DNA of 64,000 bases from Sipunculus nudus (GCA_026874595.1 CM049308.1:50268124-50332123), one strand, 5' to 3'; shown: positions 22,727-37,200, numbered from the stretch's first letter. Notes: generated by a model not told the origin, from the sequence alone. Program-made: numbers and translations.

Positions 22727-23270
22727 TTTTTATACGCCCGTCTATGACGAGACGCATTATGGTATACCCATGTGCACTGTCCATCCGCCCGCCCGTTAAC
22801 TTTTAGTTTCACCGTGATAACTTAAGGGGCTTGATGGATTTTCACCAAACTCACCATAACTACTTCCCAATAGATTGTCTCGCCTGAGTTCGATTATTGG
22901 CTACATACACACATATTTAATAATGTCAGAGGTCACTAGGCTACTTTGTGGTGTCGACGCGATTACTTACCAAGAATAATGGATTTTAATAAAACTCAAC
23001 AGAAATATTAATCAATATATATCTCGCCTAGGTTCGATTTCCAGCAAAATTCATGCATATTTAATGAGGTCACAGGTCACCAGACTTTGGTGGCACCGTG
23101 ATGACTTACCAAAAATCTGATGGATTTTCATGAAGGTCATAATGAATATTAACCAATACACCTTCTCACCTGCATTACATTCTAAAGCAAAATTCACGCA
23201 TATTGAATGAGGTCAGAGGTCACAAGATATGCGACGGGCCTAAAATGCACCATTTGCAGCGCTCTTGTTG
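22727..23270 (+). repeat. interspersed repeat family C, near full copy
   Basis: Opens ATACGCCCGTCTATGACGAG and ends GCGACGGGCCTAAAATGCAC...GCGCTCTTGTTG. ACGCCCGTC near the left end and GACGGGC near the right end form an inverted pair. Internal blocks GTGATGACTTACCAA and TTCACGCATATTTAATGAGG-like repeat about three times. Other fragments are at 20735-20893, 36907-37031 and 39168-39397. Confidence 0.65.
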
Positions 23271-23939
23271 AAAAAGCTACATCAGTTCAACTTCAAATAA
23301 GCCCCAGGACTTTCTTATAACCAGAATGAAACTGATACTTGTTTAATTGGCACTTGGGACACGTCACATGCCGTGCAATGCATCGATTGTAATGCCATCT
23401 GCCGACAAAGTCTCTTACTACATTTGCTCCATGTCTTGTGGATACCGGTAATTGTCACACGGACAAACGACAGGCTAAGAGGGTCCCTACGTGTCTAAGA
23501 CTGCACACGCAAGACCATTTTCAATAAACACCTGTCATGGAGCACCCCCTTCTCAAATTCTTGACCAGCTGCTTGGAATCATCTGGGAAGCATATCATAG
23601 CTAGTGCTATATTGGTACAAATAATTTACTATATACATCAGATAATTATATATAGATATCCCAAGTAATATCTGAGTTTGGGTTAAACAGATAAATTAAC
23701 ATATAAAATAATCAACTCTGACTGGCTTATACAATTAGCTTGTCGGCAAGTCCCGCGAGGTGTACACCGTTCTGGACAGTAATTGGACGACTAGAACGGT
23801 GATCAATCAATCCCTCAGACTGATATATTCATTTACTTATACCTATATATATGTCACCTATACATGTACACAATTCCTCAGAACATACCACCATTACATC
23901 TTGCACGCATTGTACTCGTGCAAAACAAAAATTCTAATC
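23271..23939. other. intergenic, nothing recognised
   Basis: No gene, repeat family or RNA recognised. There are only short, unconvincing ORFs. Confidence 0.4.
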
Positions 23940-24175
23940 TAAACATTTGTATTTTACATAGAGTGTTCAAATAGTTAATACAACTTATCCGGCACTTTCC
24001 ATGACTCTTCATGGTGGTGGTGTTCGGTAGTGTCGAGAGGTACAGGAAACCCGAGCTAGCCACCGGCCTTGGACGGGCCTCCACAACCGACTCTTGTATA
24101 GCCATGCCAGGGATCGAACCCGGGTAAGCCGCGGAGTGAGAAGAGCGTCTTCCCTCTCGAATGTCCAGGTCCCAA
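23940..24175 (-). repeat. tRNA-derived SINE fragment (candidate)
   Basis: On the minus strand the text reads CCCGGGTTCGATCCCTGGCA (around 24104-24123), a good pol III B box (GGTTCGATCC). It is preceded by GACGCTCTTCTCACTCCGCG, which resembles the tRNA-like head of many invertebrate SINEs. I cannot place a clean A box, there is no cloverleaf, and the tail boundary is a guess; a decayed SINE fits better than a functional tRNA. Confidence 0.45.
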
Positions 24176-25070
24176 TACTTTATGTCAATTTAACAAATAT
24201 ATACGGGAAAATCCATGCACAGGGACAAATCCAGGATTTCGAAAAGGAGGGATCCAACACAAAGAGACTAACGAGAAAACTTAATATAACTTAAAACAGC
24301 ATTCCTGAGTTCTTTTTTCTCTATGTCCTCGGACTTTACTTCAGCTGAAAAAAGGGACGGTGCTCGCTTGACGGGAATGGGTGATACAGTTATTAGGGTT
24401 TTGGTGGACAAGATATGCAATCGAAAAGACATAAAATTTGTATTTTGTTTTTGTTTTTTTTCCTTGGCGCATTCCCTAATTGCCCTAAAGATTTCATGAC
24501 ATTCCATTTATGATTGCATGCGTGAGTTATGTTGTGAACATACACAAACACACACGAACGGGGACCAATGCATACCCTTCTGGTGGAGGCAATACATTTT
24601 GAACGTCCCTAGGTTTTTGACAGCTATTTCCGTTGATGATTTCGTGATTTATGTTGTGAACAAACGCACACAAACACTCACACGAACGGGAATGAAAGCC
24701 TACATCCTTATAGAGGAAATAATGCGATCTGAGTAACTTAGTTGAAACCAACCAATTATAAACATTTCAAGATAAGGTCAGTTTACTCCCGTGCCTATAT
24801 AGGCTGTGCTTCTGTATGGACCAGTCTGAGCTTTAGTTCACTATATAAAACTAAAACATGTCGAAAATGAACACTTTGATGCGGAGATACTGCTTTTGAA
24901 GTGGAGACCATACACCAACTACAATTATACCACTTGGTTATATATTTCTCATAACACTGCGCATGAAAGTGTTATGACAGCGGAACACTTATATACATGT
25001 CGGTTCTGATACAAAGTCAACAATTTGTAAAAAGAGAGAGGGGGCAAAAAACTTCATGAAATAGAGGCAC

Positions 25071-25072
<2 letters not shown>
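24176..25072. other. intergenic with a diverged ~140-bp direct repeat
   Basis: Two related segments at about 24519-24590 and 24640-24712 share TTATGTTGTGAACA, CACAAACAC and CACGAACGGG. No gene was recognised. Confidence 0.5.

Positions 25073-25138
<66 letters not shown>
25073..25138. repeat. (AT)33 microsatellite
   Basis: Uninterrupted alternating AT for 66 bp, followed by TTATAACTCTTAAG. Confidence 0.97.
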
Positions 25139-25143
<5 letters not shown>

Positions 25144-28011
25144 CTCTTAAGAAAAACAACACTGTAAATTCACAACAGTCTGTTTCACGGGATACGACCC
25201 GATCATCAGGTGAATGCGGTTAGAATGAATCTAACGGCGCATAACGGCGTGTTTTTATATATATACCACAGATGTGAAGTGGACAGGGACAGAGCAATAC
25301 GCTGCATGCAGGGCCGGTATTGCTGGATATAGACTACCGAACGCCATTATTGGAGCCATGGAGAGTGCCTTGATTAGTTGAAATAACCATTTGTACAATC
25401 CATGTTAAATAAATATAAGTTTATATATAGAAACTGGATAATGTGGATATCCTTAAGACATATATATACCTGGAAGATAGATATGCTGGACATCATTAGG
25501 CATAAACATATATACGTGATTGACTTTTTGTCAATGAAAATTTAGCTCTTAGGCAAACAGATCTGATCTTTATAGCGTATAAGAAGGGGTTTTGTCAAGC
25601 ATTTGTTTACAAGGGCCTAGAGGCAATAACTAGTCCCCCCCCCCCCCCGGAAAAAAAGAAAAAAATGTCTTTAGCTAATAATGTGCGACATCAGTGACAC
25701 CCAAATTTCCCAAAATTTGGCGAGGGCCCCTTTCAAAGTACTTGCAGTTGCAAAATCAAAACTGGATCTGAAAAAGAAAAAAATAATGCATGATAAAAGT
25801 TTTAGTTATCAAGATGACCCTGTTTGACTGGGAGCAATGAATGATGTAATTTATAAACTGGACAGATTTGAACAAGAGACTGAGGCACAGGTTATCAAAA
25901 ATATAGATGACTTTCATGCATGGTTGTAGCCAAGAAATATGCCTGTTACATTTTATGCTATCAGTTCCTGCTGTTGCTGAAATATTTGGCACTACATTTA
26001 ACAATATATATGCAAACACCTGCAGCTTGATATCGTAAAATTCCGTGATTGGTAGGTTACGTAACATTTGAGTTTGCATGATGAAGGACCCATTTTGAAA
26101 ATAAAACATTCAAGTCACACGCATTTAATTTCCCTTGGTCTTATACTCTAATTAAGACACAGTTGACCATGATAGGAGACAAAAATTTACTTTTTTCTGA
26201 CTGGTTGAGGAATAAGCAGAAACACCATTTTAACTTACACAGAATGAGCTATTACAAGTAGTGCAAACATCACATAGCAATGAAATGATAAAACATATAT
26301 AAAAGATTTGGTATAATGACTGAACAAGTGTTCATGAAATAAAAAGGTATTAGATTTTGCACTATATATGAGACGTGTGAAATCAGAATATTCCCCGGTC
26401 AGCAAAATTCTAACTTTTGTGGAAACATCAGTCTAAAAATGATTCTATTCAATATAGTATTCATTGAATTCCCCTGGCTCCAAGGATTCCTTGCATATAT
26501 ATGATGTGAAGGCTAAAGTATTTCTATATAGTATACTGACATATCTGAAGGAAAGTGGAAAAGAACATGTTGGACCGCAGAAAGTCGTTATATATACACA
26601 GGTGAAGCCACCTGCAAGTTTAAGTCACATGGAAGTCATGTGCCGAGCAATCTGATTTGGCTACTTTTTCTTATATTGAACTAGTAAATTATAAACAAGC
26701 ATATTAAATTTATTTATGAATATCTTAATATCCAAATCGCAAATATGAATACCACGTATATATATATAAAATAGGCAACCTAAAAATAATGTGTGACACA
26801 CGTACAGGATCATGAAGTCTAAGTGTCCGCGCGCGTTGTGTCTGTCTGATCATGACCCGGATGATGCACTATGATGCAACACATAAATTAATCTATAGAT
26901 ATATATCATATTTTCTATATATATATATTGATTCATAAAAAATTTGAACCATCTTTTTTATCGCGCCGAGGCTGTTGTCTATATTTGCTTGGCCTTGGCG
27001 AGTCTAATATTGAAACAACAATATTAATAAACTTGTCTGGATCATTTGACTCGACAGGCCAAACTAGCCGGGTGTGTTTTACAGTGCTGTTTCTTTGGAT
27101 GTGACGGGACACGTGTTTATGTTTTAATACCCCCGTTACGCTGTAGTATATCAATGTCAAAACCTTCATACATGAGCAATGGCCGGCCCTCTTAGCGAGC
27201 AAAAAGAACGGAATAACGTGTTTAACAGGTGTGACATAAGCCATTTACAACTGTATGGCCACAGGCTGCTTAGTGTGACAGATAGCACACAATAATGATC
27301 TCCAGTGAGACTGGGATCGCTGTCCATGGTGTAGACATTCCAACCTCTGCAGTATTCAAGCCTGTCTGGGGCCATGTCCACGGGTGGGAGCATTAAAGGT
27401 GATTAACCACATGTTTTCATCCGTTCACACTATCTCTCTATCTTTCATATATCGGCTTATTCCTTCGAGGTGTTTATCATGACGTCAGGTCAGTTACCAA
27501 GGAACATAGTCTGTGCTAGTGGCGCATAAATATCAGTGGTGAACCAGTTTGAGGCCCCCGTGCACATCTATTGTACAAATCAATGCGTGCTGGGGGCTCA
27601 TGAAGGGGTTTACATCCAAACACATTACCGTGCAGGGAGCAAGCACAAAGCCGGAACGGACAGCCGTTGGGGCAAATTTTCATCCCCTTTTAGACCTCTG
27701 CCTTGTATGACAGGTCTCAATGCCACTTTCTGGTGGTTCCTGTATCGATTAGCACACCCTCTAAAATAACAGTTCAACGTGGCAATTTATTTGAGAGAGA
27801 TAGTATATATATCCAGTGATCCACCAGTTATAGGTAGTCAATTTTTAAACAGATATTAATAATTTATATTGACATTTTGGACATTTTGATGCTTTAATCT
27901 GACTTGCCGAAATTGTGAGCTCTCATTTGAGGTATTACAAGGGTGGATCGTGGAGTGACCCGCATCACCCTTGATGTGCACACTAAGGACCGAGCTGCAC
28001 CGAAGGACGCA
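25139..28011. other. intergenic / MTA 5' flank
   Basis: No gene recognised; the short ORFs here lack known domains. Features seen: a C15 tract at ~25635-25649, AT-rich runs, a CRE palindrome TGACGTCA at 27480-27487, and rising CpG content towards the MTA start. The segment after the (AT)n with ACGACCCGATCATCAGGTGA looks repeat-like, but I saw no second copy in the window. Confidence 0.45.
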
Positions 28012-28023
28012 TGACGTCACGTG
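28012..28023 (+). promoter_or_regulatory. overlapping CRE and E-box in the MTA promoter region
   Basis: TGACGTCACGTG fuses a full cAMP-response element (TGACGTCA, 28012-28019) with a CACGTG E-box (28018-28023), about 180 bp upstream of the MTA start codon. A second full CRE is at 27480-27487. CREB/ATF and bHLH-ZIP factors bind such sites in animals; use here is inferred from position only. The transcription start is not visible. Confidence 0.5.
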
Positions 28024-28192
28024 TGAAAAGAGGAGGAAGACAGCAGACCGGGGAAATGGCGATCCATTGATCTCCAGGCATAACCCTTCGAGTTGACACC
28101 AATGTGCAAAAGATTTCTTCTGGGACATCTGTGACGCCCTGTAGGGGACTTTTTCCCGCTTCAAGTCGCGGATTTACCATTAATTCTTGAAA

Positions 28193-28220
28193 ATGGCTGC
28201 TAATATGTATCGAGTCGGAG
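28193..28220 (+). CDS. MTA: MTA exon 1 (start codon)
   Basis: ATG at 28193 in the context GAAAATGGCT. It encodes MAANMYRVG plus the first base of the next codon; the donor is GGAG|GTATGT. The reading frame continues open past the donor only as intron. Confidence 0.93.
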
Positions 28221-31200
28221 GTATGTATGTACGGGATAGCGTGGATTGGGACCTTGCCTATGGCGGCAGAATATGCATTAAAGCAATATTGATAATCATT
28301 AATATATTTGGACCGCATATGTCTCCAAAATCAAGTATTTCGCAGATTATTGTAATCTTAACTTGCTGTGTAAGTTTGAAAGCCAGTTTTACAAGAAAGT
28401 TTTGAGAAATTCAGTGACATTTAGCTCGGTTCGTCAATAAGGGTTGTGATGCGGTCCGTGGTCGAATACGCAAAATTTCAGGGCGGAATATCTCAAAAAC
28501 TTCTTGTGGAAGGTCATAAAATTTTTTCATTTTTGGAAATTTAGTGCAAATGTCTCGTAGGAAATGACAAGTTTAGCATAAAATTCTCTGTTAAATTATC
28601 TAAACTTGTGACTGAGGAACTACTTTTTGTCGCTGATATATATTGCAACCCACTGGGCACAAAGACCTTTTTGTTGTTTCTTGCAGATTATGTGTTCTTT
28701 GAAACATCATCCACTGGTCCGTATCAGGTTCGTCGAATAGAAGAATTAAATAAGGTATTGTATGATAAACTACTTTTACTTTATTCCCTCGAATTTCTCA
28801 CTTTGTTGGCTGATTGGATCTTTCCAATCATGACAGATCAATATTGATTAGACCAGTAGTATTGCTGTACTGTAATACCAAGCCAGTGTGCCAGGCTGAC
28901 TGGATTGCTTATCATATTGCAGACGCCCAATGGCAATGTTGAGGCCAAGGTGATGTGCTTTTACAGAAGAAGGGATATTTCAAGTTCATTGATACTTTTA
29001 GCAGATAAACATCAAAGTGAGTACAGTTGTTTATATATTTTTTTGACACCCAATTGGTCACATGGTTGAACTTAACCCATGCTTCTCTGAGTGTTTATGG
29101 GTGGTGATGGGTGATGTGAGGTTGATAAATATCATCTCAGAGCTGTTTTATTTTACTTACAGGGTCCTGAAAAGACTTTCCAAATAGTTTCTAGTAGTAC
29201 TCTGTGAAAGTAGTCCCAGTATGGGCAAATCTGATTGGCCAAAAGCTGTGAGAGGGAATGTTGAATGAATGGTGCAGAAGTTAGACACTCCTGAAACAAC
29301 TTGCCCACAAACTTGCTGTTTTTGCAATTGCATTTGTTGTTTCTGAAGTAAAAAAATTACTTATACTTTGTCAAGAAAGCAGAGATGATGGCTATGTCCC
29401 AGGCTGAATCACATACTGCTATTTAGAAGGGCCTACACCGGGTATGACAGTGTTTATTGAAATACTATTTTGATGATGTGACCTATCAACTAAATATGTG
29501 TAGTATGGGTGAAATTTTACTTACAAAAGCAACAATTAAAAGCAACCAGAGTTACATTTTAATTTAAATTTCAACCTTCATGTATGTATGAAAATTCTAC
29601 TTTAAATCTGACTTTAACGAAGATCATCTACTTGCACATTTGGAGGATTTCCTTTTTCAGATAAAGCACTTATGAGAAATGGTGATGGTATGTGATATGT
29701 ATTTTCTGAAATCTTTTGTTATGATATTTCTTGTATGATAATTCATTAGAAGTTTCTTTTCTGTACTTAATTCCTCAAAACATGTGTATAATGACTGGAA
29801 CTGGCTATTGAGAGAAAATTAATATTAATTTCCTCCAAATGTCAGGGTCAGGTGTATGAAATCAGGTGTCAAATGTCAGATGTATGGTATTAATATTTTA
29901 TGAAAAGAGTGTCTGTAAATACTTTTATAGCCACCTGTACCAATACTGCTGCTACTTTGTGGTGATAGAACTAAATTATTATCAGAAGTGTAGCATGGCT
30001 ATATTGAAGCCTTGAAAAAGTTAGCTGTTTCAGCTAGCTGCAGGTACTTTCCTTTGATGATATCTAGTGGAACTTGATAGTTACAATTTTTATTTTAAAT
30101 TTCCTTTTAATTGTGCACACTTAGAATAATCCAAACCTTTCTGTTGTACCAGTTTATAATATAAACTTTGTATCTATTTACGTATTGATTCTTGTTGAAG
30201 CATCTCAAAGTCCTCAGTAATTAATTTGATGCTTGTGACTCTAACATTGTGTTACATCAAATAGAAGAGCCATTATAATCATTAAGTTTTGGTCATTGTC
30301 ACCAATATATTATAATATTATCAGTCATCTTGTATCTTTGGTAAATCATGCCAGCTGAAATACTGCTTAACCAGCGTGAGTTTTATCCTCCTTGTGACAA
30401 CTGCACTAATTTATTAAATAAGAGGATTTTGGAGTAAAGCTTTTGTTTTCTTGTGACTGCTTTAGTGGCTAGATGTTTGCAAGCATGCTGTTTTCTTTAC
30501 ACATAGAAACATTTTATTCTACTGCAAAGACGTGTTGTAAGTTTGTATGATTGTTCTGAATTATGTCATTTGACATTCACTTTGAAAGTTGAATTTAGTG
30601 GGACATTGAACAGTAGAGCCAGTTGTGGCTTACATGGACAAAACATTGATGACTTCATGCTCAGTCAGTTATGCAGCTCAACTTGACAAAAAGTTACCCG
30701 TCTTCGAAATTTTATTGAAAGGAGGTTGGCTGCCTTTTTAAATTTAATACACTTTCTTTAACTGTCCTTGATTTTGTTAATACTTATGAGTTATCTTGGT
30801 AATTTTGTTGGTCAGCTAAAAAAACTTTGTTTGTGCTTTTCATCTTCCAGAGAACCAATTTTTTTCCCAGTTAAGAATAGGTTGCAATAAGTTGGCTCTC
30901 TTTAGCTTTAAGTAATCATGGCGGTAATCCGAGATAAACTAGGCTTGGTTCAGTTTGAACCTGTCTCAGCTCTCAGTTATGGAAGTCAAATTTCCAACCC
31001 ACTTTCTGAAAGGAAATTGTCATTTTTATCATGATATTCACTTGTGGTAGGAATCTTTTGTAAAATAATATTCATTGAATGAAAGATAAGAAATGACAGA
31101 TGATCAATTATTAATCGTTTATTTCATGTACCGTCTATGATACCATGAAATATGCTGTATATAGGATTATACCTAAAATATTGACAGAATTCATTCAGTA

Positions 31201-34200
31201 TCACTTGTACACCATGCACAAAGGTCAAGATAATGGCCAGGTTGTTGACACTTATTCGTTGCACAACATTAAGTTTTAATGCTGATTGTTGTCTTTCTTA
31301 TATCTCTGATGGGCTAACATGACTTCTTTTGATGTTCATATATATTATGATTTGTGATCAAATATGCAACATGCATAGTTAAATCGATTATTATTATAGA
31401 CAACATCCAGTCATTGATACAATAAATTATTTGGCCCACTGCTAATAATCACATTCAGGATAAGATAGCAATGAACATGCACATAGTAAATTTTCAGGGC
31501 CCTGTTTGAAAAAAAAAGTGGGTGCTCTGTAGTAATCAACTAATCACCAGGTCTGTCCATCTGTTTTTCAACTCATTTGTTTACGGACGATATGTCTTGT
31601 TTGGATTGACCAATTGGATTCAAACTTGTTCTTATATATGACACACTGCAGTTGTGAAAATCTTTTATATTTCAGGCTTCAGCTGGTCAAACATCAGGGT
31701 CACAGGTTAAAGTAATTCATATTGTGTAAACAGATATTGATTCAGAATCAAAAACATAATGCTGTGATACTGATGGCTCGGATTAGCTCCAGCTTTACAT
31801 CATGAGAGTCCTTAATTGGATCAAACCACAACTTCTGTAATTAGGTTAATGTGACCTGTATTCTCTGAGTTTAAGACACAGCCTTCAATGCTTTAGATTG
31901 TTTTAAAATTTATACACATGATTTCAGATAAAACTCCAGTTTGCATGGATTAGTTTGCATTGAACAGTTGTGTTTACAGTTACTGATTCAGGGCAGAAAT
32001 CATTACAAGGAAACATGAAATGAGGTTATTGTGATCTATATTTTGTAAGGAAATTACAAAATACATGTGTTGAAACAGAGTTTTCTTTTACCCTTTGGTG
32101 GTAGCCTTTTTCGGTCAAAATAAAAAAAAAATCATTCAAAAGGCCAGATTTCTCAGGAACTCCTGGATTGATTTTCCAGGTATTTAGTAAGCTTATCCTG
32201 AAGAACTTCCATCTGTTGCATGAGACTGGTGTTGCTGTCCATAGTTTCTCTTTGTTCTACATTTATAGTTTTGGGGAAGGATAAGTTACATTATTTGTGA
32301 CCCATGGCAGAAGGAAGATTTCTAATAAATTTGAGGTTGTTCACAAATTGTTTTTTCAAAGGGTAACATTCGTTGATAAATTGTCTTCAAACTTTAAGCT
32401 GGAACCCTGCTGATTATAATGTAAGATCAAACTCTACAATTAACAGTACACAGGCATGTAGCAAGACTTTTTCAACAGTTTTGCTTTTTTATTCATAGTG
32501 CCACATGTACCATATGGATAGATAGTGTGGATACATGTTTCCAACTTTTTCTTGTGAATGCAGATTGCAGTGTATACAAGACCAGGCTAAGTAAAAGTGT
32601 CTTCTGCAGTGGTTGTACTGTTCACAAGGGCTACATCTCGTACGCATTATTACAATCACTCACGGAGGATTTGATGATCTGCTCGGCCAGTAGACCCATT
32701 CAGTCTGCCTGTAAACTTAAAACCAGTTCTTAAATACACTTGTAATTAGCATGAAAAGCGCATTTTTAGTCTCAATATCTGATTAGGTTATGGTGATTCT
32801 AATAAAAACTTGATCATATTGTATTTTGAGCCTTTCATTAGAAAATACACAATGACTGATTTTCACAAATATGCATTGCAAAGTCTCTGTTCAGTTACAT
32901 GCAGGGTTGGGTTTAGCTGGCTAATCCCGGTTTCAGCCATCAGCCATGGCTAAAACTGGCTAAAATATATTTTAGCAGTCTAGATTTATCCACTTTTACA
33001 GTTAAAGCCGGCTTAAAGTCTGCTAAAACTGTCAAATATTCAGTAAGAACTACTGTAGTGCTTAATTAGTTGCAAGAAAACACAAAAACAGAGTATCATG
33101 TTTATTTTTAATTAAAAAACTAAAAATCATAATGTTGATGCAGAAAATAAATAAATATATGAACACACTTAAAATCTATGGTACGTCACTGTGAGACATG
33201 GCTACAAAATCCAAATAAATGTGATATTAAACGGGTCTACATATTTGGAAATTCGTCCATACTAAGTTTTTCTCATTGACTAACCTTTGGTCCTCTCAGA
33301 ATTCTAAACATAAACACTGCCTTCTGTATATAACTAATAAACCTGGTATACCAGACATATTACCGCGGTTGGGGAGTTCTATTTACTGAGATGTGGAATG
33401 TTGGCTCATTTTATATGCTAAAAGTTAACAGAGAATATAGGTTTTCAGTGGGAAACTGTCTCAATAAAATATGTATAAATATTTTTTACATTTTTTTTTT
33501 GAGGCGCTGTGTGCTTTGCAAGAAATTCATAACCCTGTATGTTTACCTTGACGACCTGGTCAGTGATGATGTTTACTTTGCGAACTGGAATGAGATGCAG
33601 GGGGCATCAGGTTTTCAATGATATGTGACTGGATTCAATCGTTTGATGTATAAAGATTAGGTTGATGTGAGGAACATATGAAAGATTTATTAAATGTACG
33701 TTGCAAGGAAACTGTCCCTGAAGAAAGAAACAGAAATATGCATACCTCGTAAGTAGCAGAAGCGGACCCAACGGGACTCCATGCAGAGGGTCAGTATCCC
33801 ATTTTCAACCACCGCAACCTTTTATTTCATCATATCAGACAAATTCTGAGGCCCGAAACCCCCACCACCACTCCATCCCACCCCACCACTGTTCCCGAAA
33901 TTAGGACCTTGAATTAGGTTTTGTCATTAATCCTCCTGGATTGAACTCTCCATTTCAAAAAGTGAGAAATGTGTTTTTTCTCTTTTACTGACCATGCACG
34001 TGGGTGAGAGCCTTTTCAAATGCAAATACAGAAATGCTTAAATCCTTCACTGAAAGCAAGCATTATTCATATGAACAGTAGTCCTTCATTCAGAGTGTTT
34101 GAGACTGAGTAACCACAATGCACGCATTACGGTCATTGCTGAAGGCAGTTCAGCTGTAGTCGGTTGATCTAACCTCCATGCAAGTAAGTGAAACAGAAAA

Positions 34201-37200
34201 ATCACTCAAAATTATATGTACATTAAAAATTATTTATTCTGATATCACGTGTCACAGCGAGGATAATAACCTTTAACATGATGAATGGCACAGTAACTTA
34301 CACAATGCAGTTTTAGAGAATATTGTGTGAACAAAATTCCTCATAAGTTTTAGATTACCATGTCTGTTGTGTAACTTAGTCAGCACAAGCCCAAAGCTAC
34401 TGAACATCCTCTCCAAGGCTTCTGATGAAGCCACTGAAGACTGTAGAGTCACCATCATGTGAATGAAGCCATCAGGCAGGTCAGATGTTGAAGACCTTTT
34501 GATCTCAGACTGATTACAAAAATATCACCCAAATACTGTTCATTGCTTATATTAAAAAAATAACAGAAACAAATCATCAGACACACGTGAGTGTTCAAAC
34601 TCACATTCAAGGTATGGTTTTCACACTGTGGAGTCTCAACTCATATGACACCCTGTTCTGGGTATGAGTTGTCCATATATTTAGATGAAATGCATATTGT
34701 GGACCATGATGATTTAATGGTTTACAGGGTTTTCAACCTGTTTTAGCCACTTTTGGTATTTTAACCACGTTTTTAACCAGGTTTAACAGCTGGATGGCTA
34801 AAGCCATGCAACCCTGGTTATACCATTCAAGATCAGTGAATCTTAGATTGATTATAGGGTTTAAACCTGTTAAACCACTTTAGGTGGCTAAAACTGGTTG
34901 AACCTGTTTTAGCTGGGTTGGTTTAACCCACTTTTATAAAACCAGCCAACCCTGACTTACACATGATTAGTTTGCTTTATATAAAAAAAAATATTTATAT
35001 TGAACAAATTGAAAAATATAGCAGATGCATGTATCAATACTTTATACTGGAGACAAGGAGGGGGTTGTTATATGTTGATATGATGTGATATGAAAAATAT
35101 GAAGAGTATTGTAATGTTAAATCATACACTTTCTGTGTGCCCAGTAAGCTTTTAAAGACCATCAAATGCAATAAAAAGAGTATTTTATCAGTATTGGAAA
35201 ATTATGTTAATTGAATTTTAAAATGAAAATGTCTTTTCAAGGTTGAGTTTTTATTGGCATCATTACATTTTTAGAAGACCTGTCTGTCTTGAATATACTT
35301 AGCAGGTTAAGGAATGACCATACTGTTTTGGTCTTTTATATGAAGTTTTCATTGATATGGTTTGTATTTCCATCACCAGGTGGCACTGATGTAGGATAAA
35401 CACTGGTGCCTTACTGACCTTTTGACCTAACTCAGCATGTTATCTTGGGAGAAGCCATTTAATGTCACAGCAGGGATACCTGGAGTGCATGTCGGAGGGC
35501 AGACATTTATTATGAAATTAAACATATCTGGCCCTAACTTAGTCATGTCTGGACATCTTTTTGACCTTAAATATTGCTTGTTTGTTTACAAATTTGGCTT
35601 GTATTTTATTAGATTATGTTAAGGTTTAAATGTATCGGCTGTTGCTATGATGCTGAATTAAAAAAACATTTGAATATAGAAGGAACATATCATACCTACA
35701 TAAATGGTAAAATACTACTACAGAAATATTCAATACAATTATTGCATATTGTATTATAATCATGTGTGATAAATCTGATCATATATATCAATCTGTATGT
35801 TTCCTTGTGATAAATATTGCCCTCAGGTTTGGTCATTGGTCTTTTGTGCATTCTGTAAATTTATACTGTAATTAAATGAAATCCTGAAGTCCTCGGATTA
35901 AAATACACAATTCATGTTTAATGCCATGATATTGCACTGAAGTGTAAACTATATGATTAGATAACACTGAGGCAGTGTTATGGCAGGACAGTTACAAAAA
36001 TTTAATTAAATGGGATACTCATTTGCCATGTCTTGACCTAGAATCTAGTCATAGCTTGGTTTTGATGAGCCATTAGGACATTTTAAAGCATGTGTGTGAT
36101 GAGCTATGGTAATTCTTGGTATAGCCAGGATTGTGTTCATTCCTCTTGTCAGTCAATAATTGTATCCCCAGACAAAGTCGGGATACTATGATTTAATTGT
36201 CGCACCGCAGCCGCAGAGATTGCATGTGGACATGATCACTCAAAAAAATATTTTTACAGATCTTTACCAAATTTGACATGTGCATAGATATGGATGACAG
36301 GACAAAGCCTATTTACAATGGGGTCATGACCTGTAATAGGAAAGTGACTTTGACCTTGAATATTGCCATATATGGTGAAAATTACACAAAATCATTAATA
36401 TCTCAATAAGGGATGCATGGATTGGTCCAAAAATCAACGTGACCGAAGATCTTGGATAGTGTTGTCATGTACCAGAAACTGATAGCGCCACCTGTTATTC
36501 TTCTACTTGTTTTCGTGACGTTTAATACCCCATCATTGCCACTTAACAGTACTATGAGCATTATAAGTCAAAAACTATCAGACAGATTTCTTTCATATTA
36601 TGCATATACATAGACATGGGTTTAGGGGATGATGTATAGTGAAATAGGGTCATGACCTTTTCTATGAGTGTGGTCTGATATTAATTGTTGCTGAAGACGG
36701 GGGCCTATTCTTAAAGGGGGGGGGGGGGGTTAATTGTCTGGGGATACTATGGCACCTGCGGTGCCAAGAAATATCTAGTTAAAAATTTGGTGCAATAGCT
36801 CCAGTATCTGTATAACTAATGCATTGATGACTGTGATTATTTGCTGTGTCATGTTTCATCAGTTCCTTTAGACTGGTGGCGCCACCTGTATTTTTCAAAT
36901 TTGATCGCATTTTTAGACGCCCGTCTTAAGACAAGAGTAAAATAGTAAACCCACCATCAGTCTGTTTACTTTTAGTGTCGGTGCGATTCTTACCGGGGCT
37001 TTGATGGATTTTCACATAACTCACCATTAGTACATAAGGATTTTATCTGTTAAAATCTGAAATTTGAAAATAAAAGCTGCAAAATTAGGCTAGTAATTGA
37101 ATTTATTTTGGAGGCTCTTGTTGTATTCCCTTACATAGTCAAGCAGTCCACTCTGGTGACTGTAGGTCATTCAGTGCAGCTCTCTCCACTGAGTTGAGCT

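Noticed and set aside
24094-24175. Functional tRNA gene on the minus strand
   Set aside because: A B box is present, but no clean A box, anticodon arm or acceptor stem could be paired; kept only as a SINE-like fragment.
25756-26109. 117-codon minus-strand ORF in the intergenic region
   Set aside because: No recognisable domain, AT-rich chance-like composition, no splice or promoter context.
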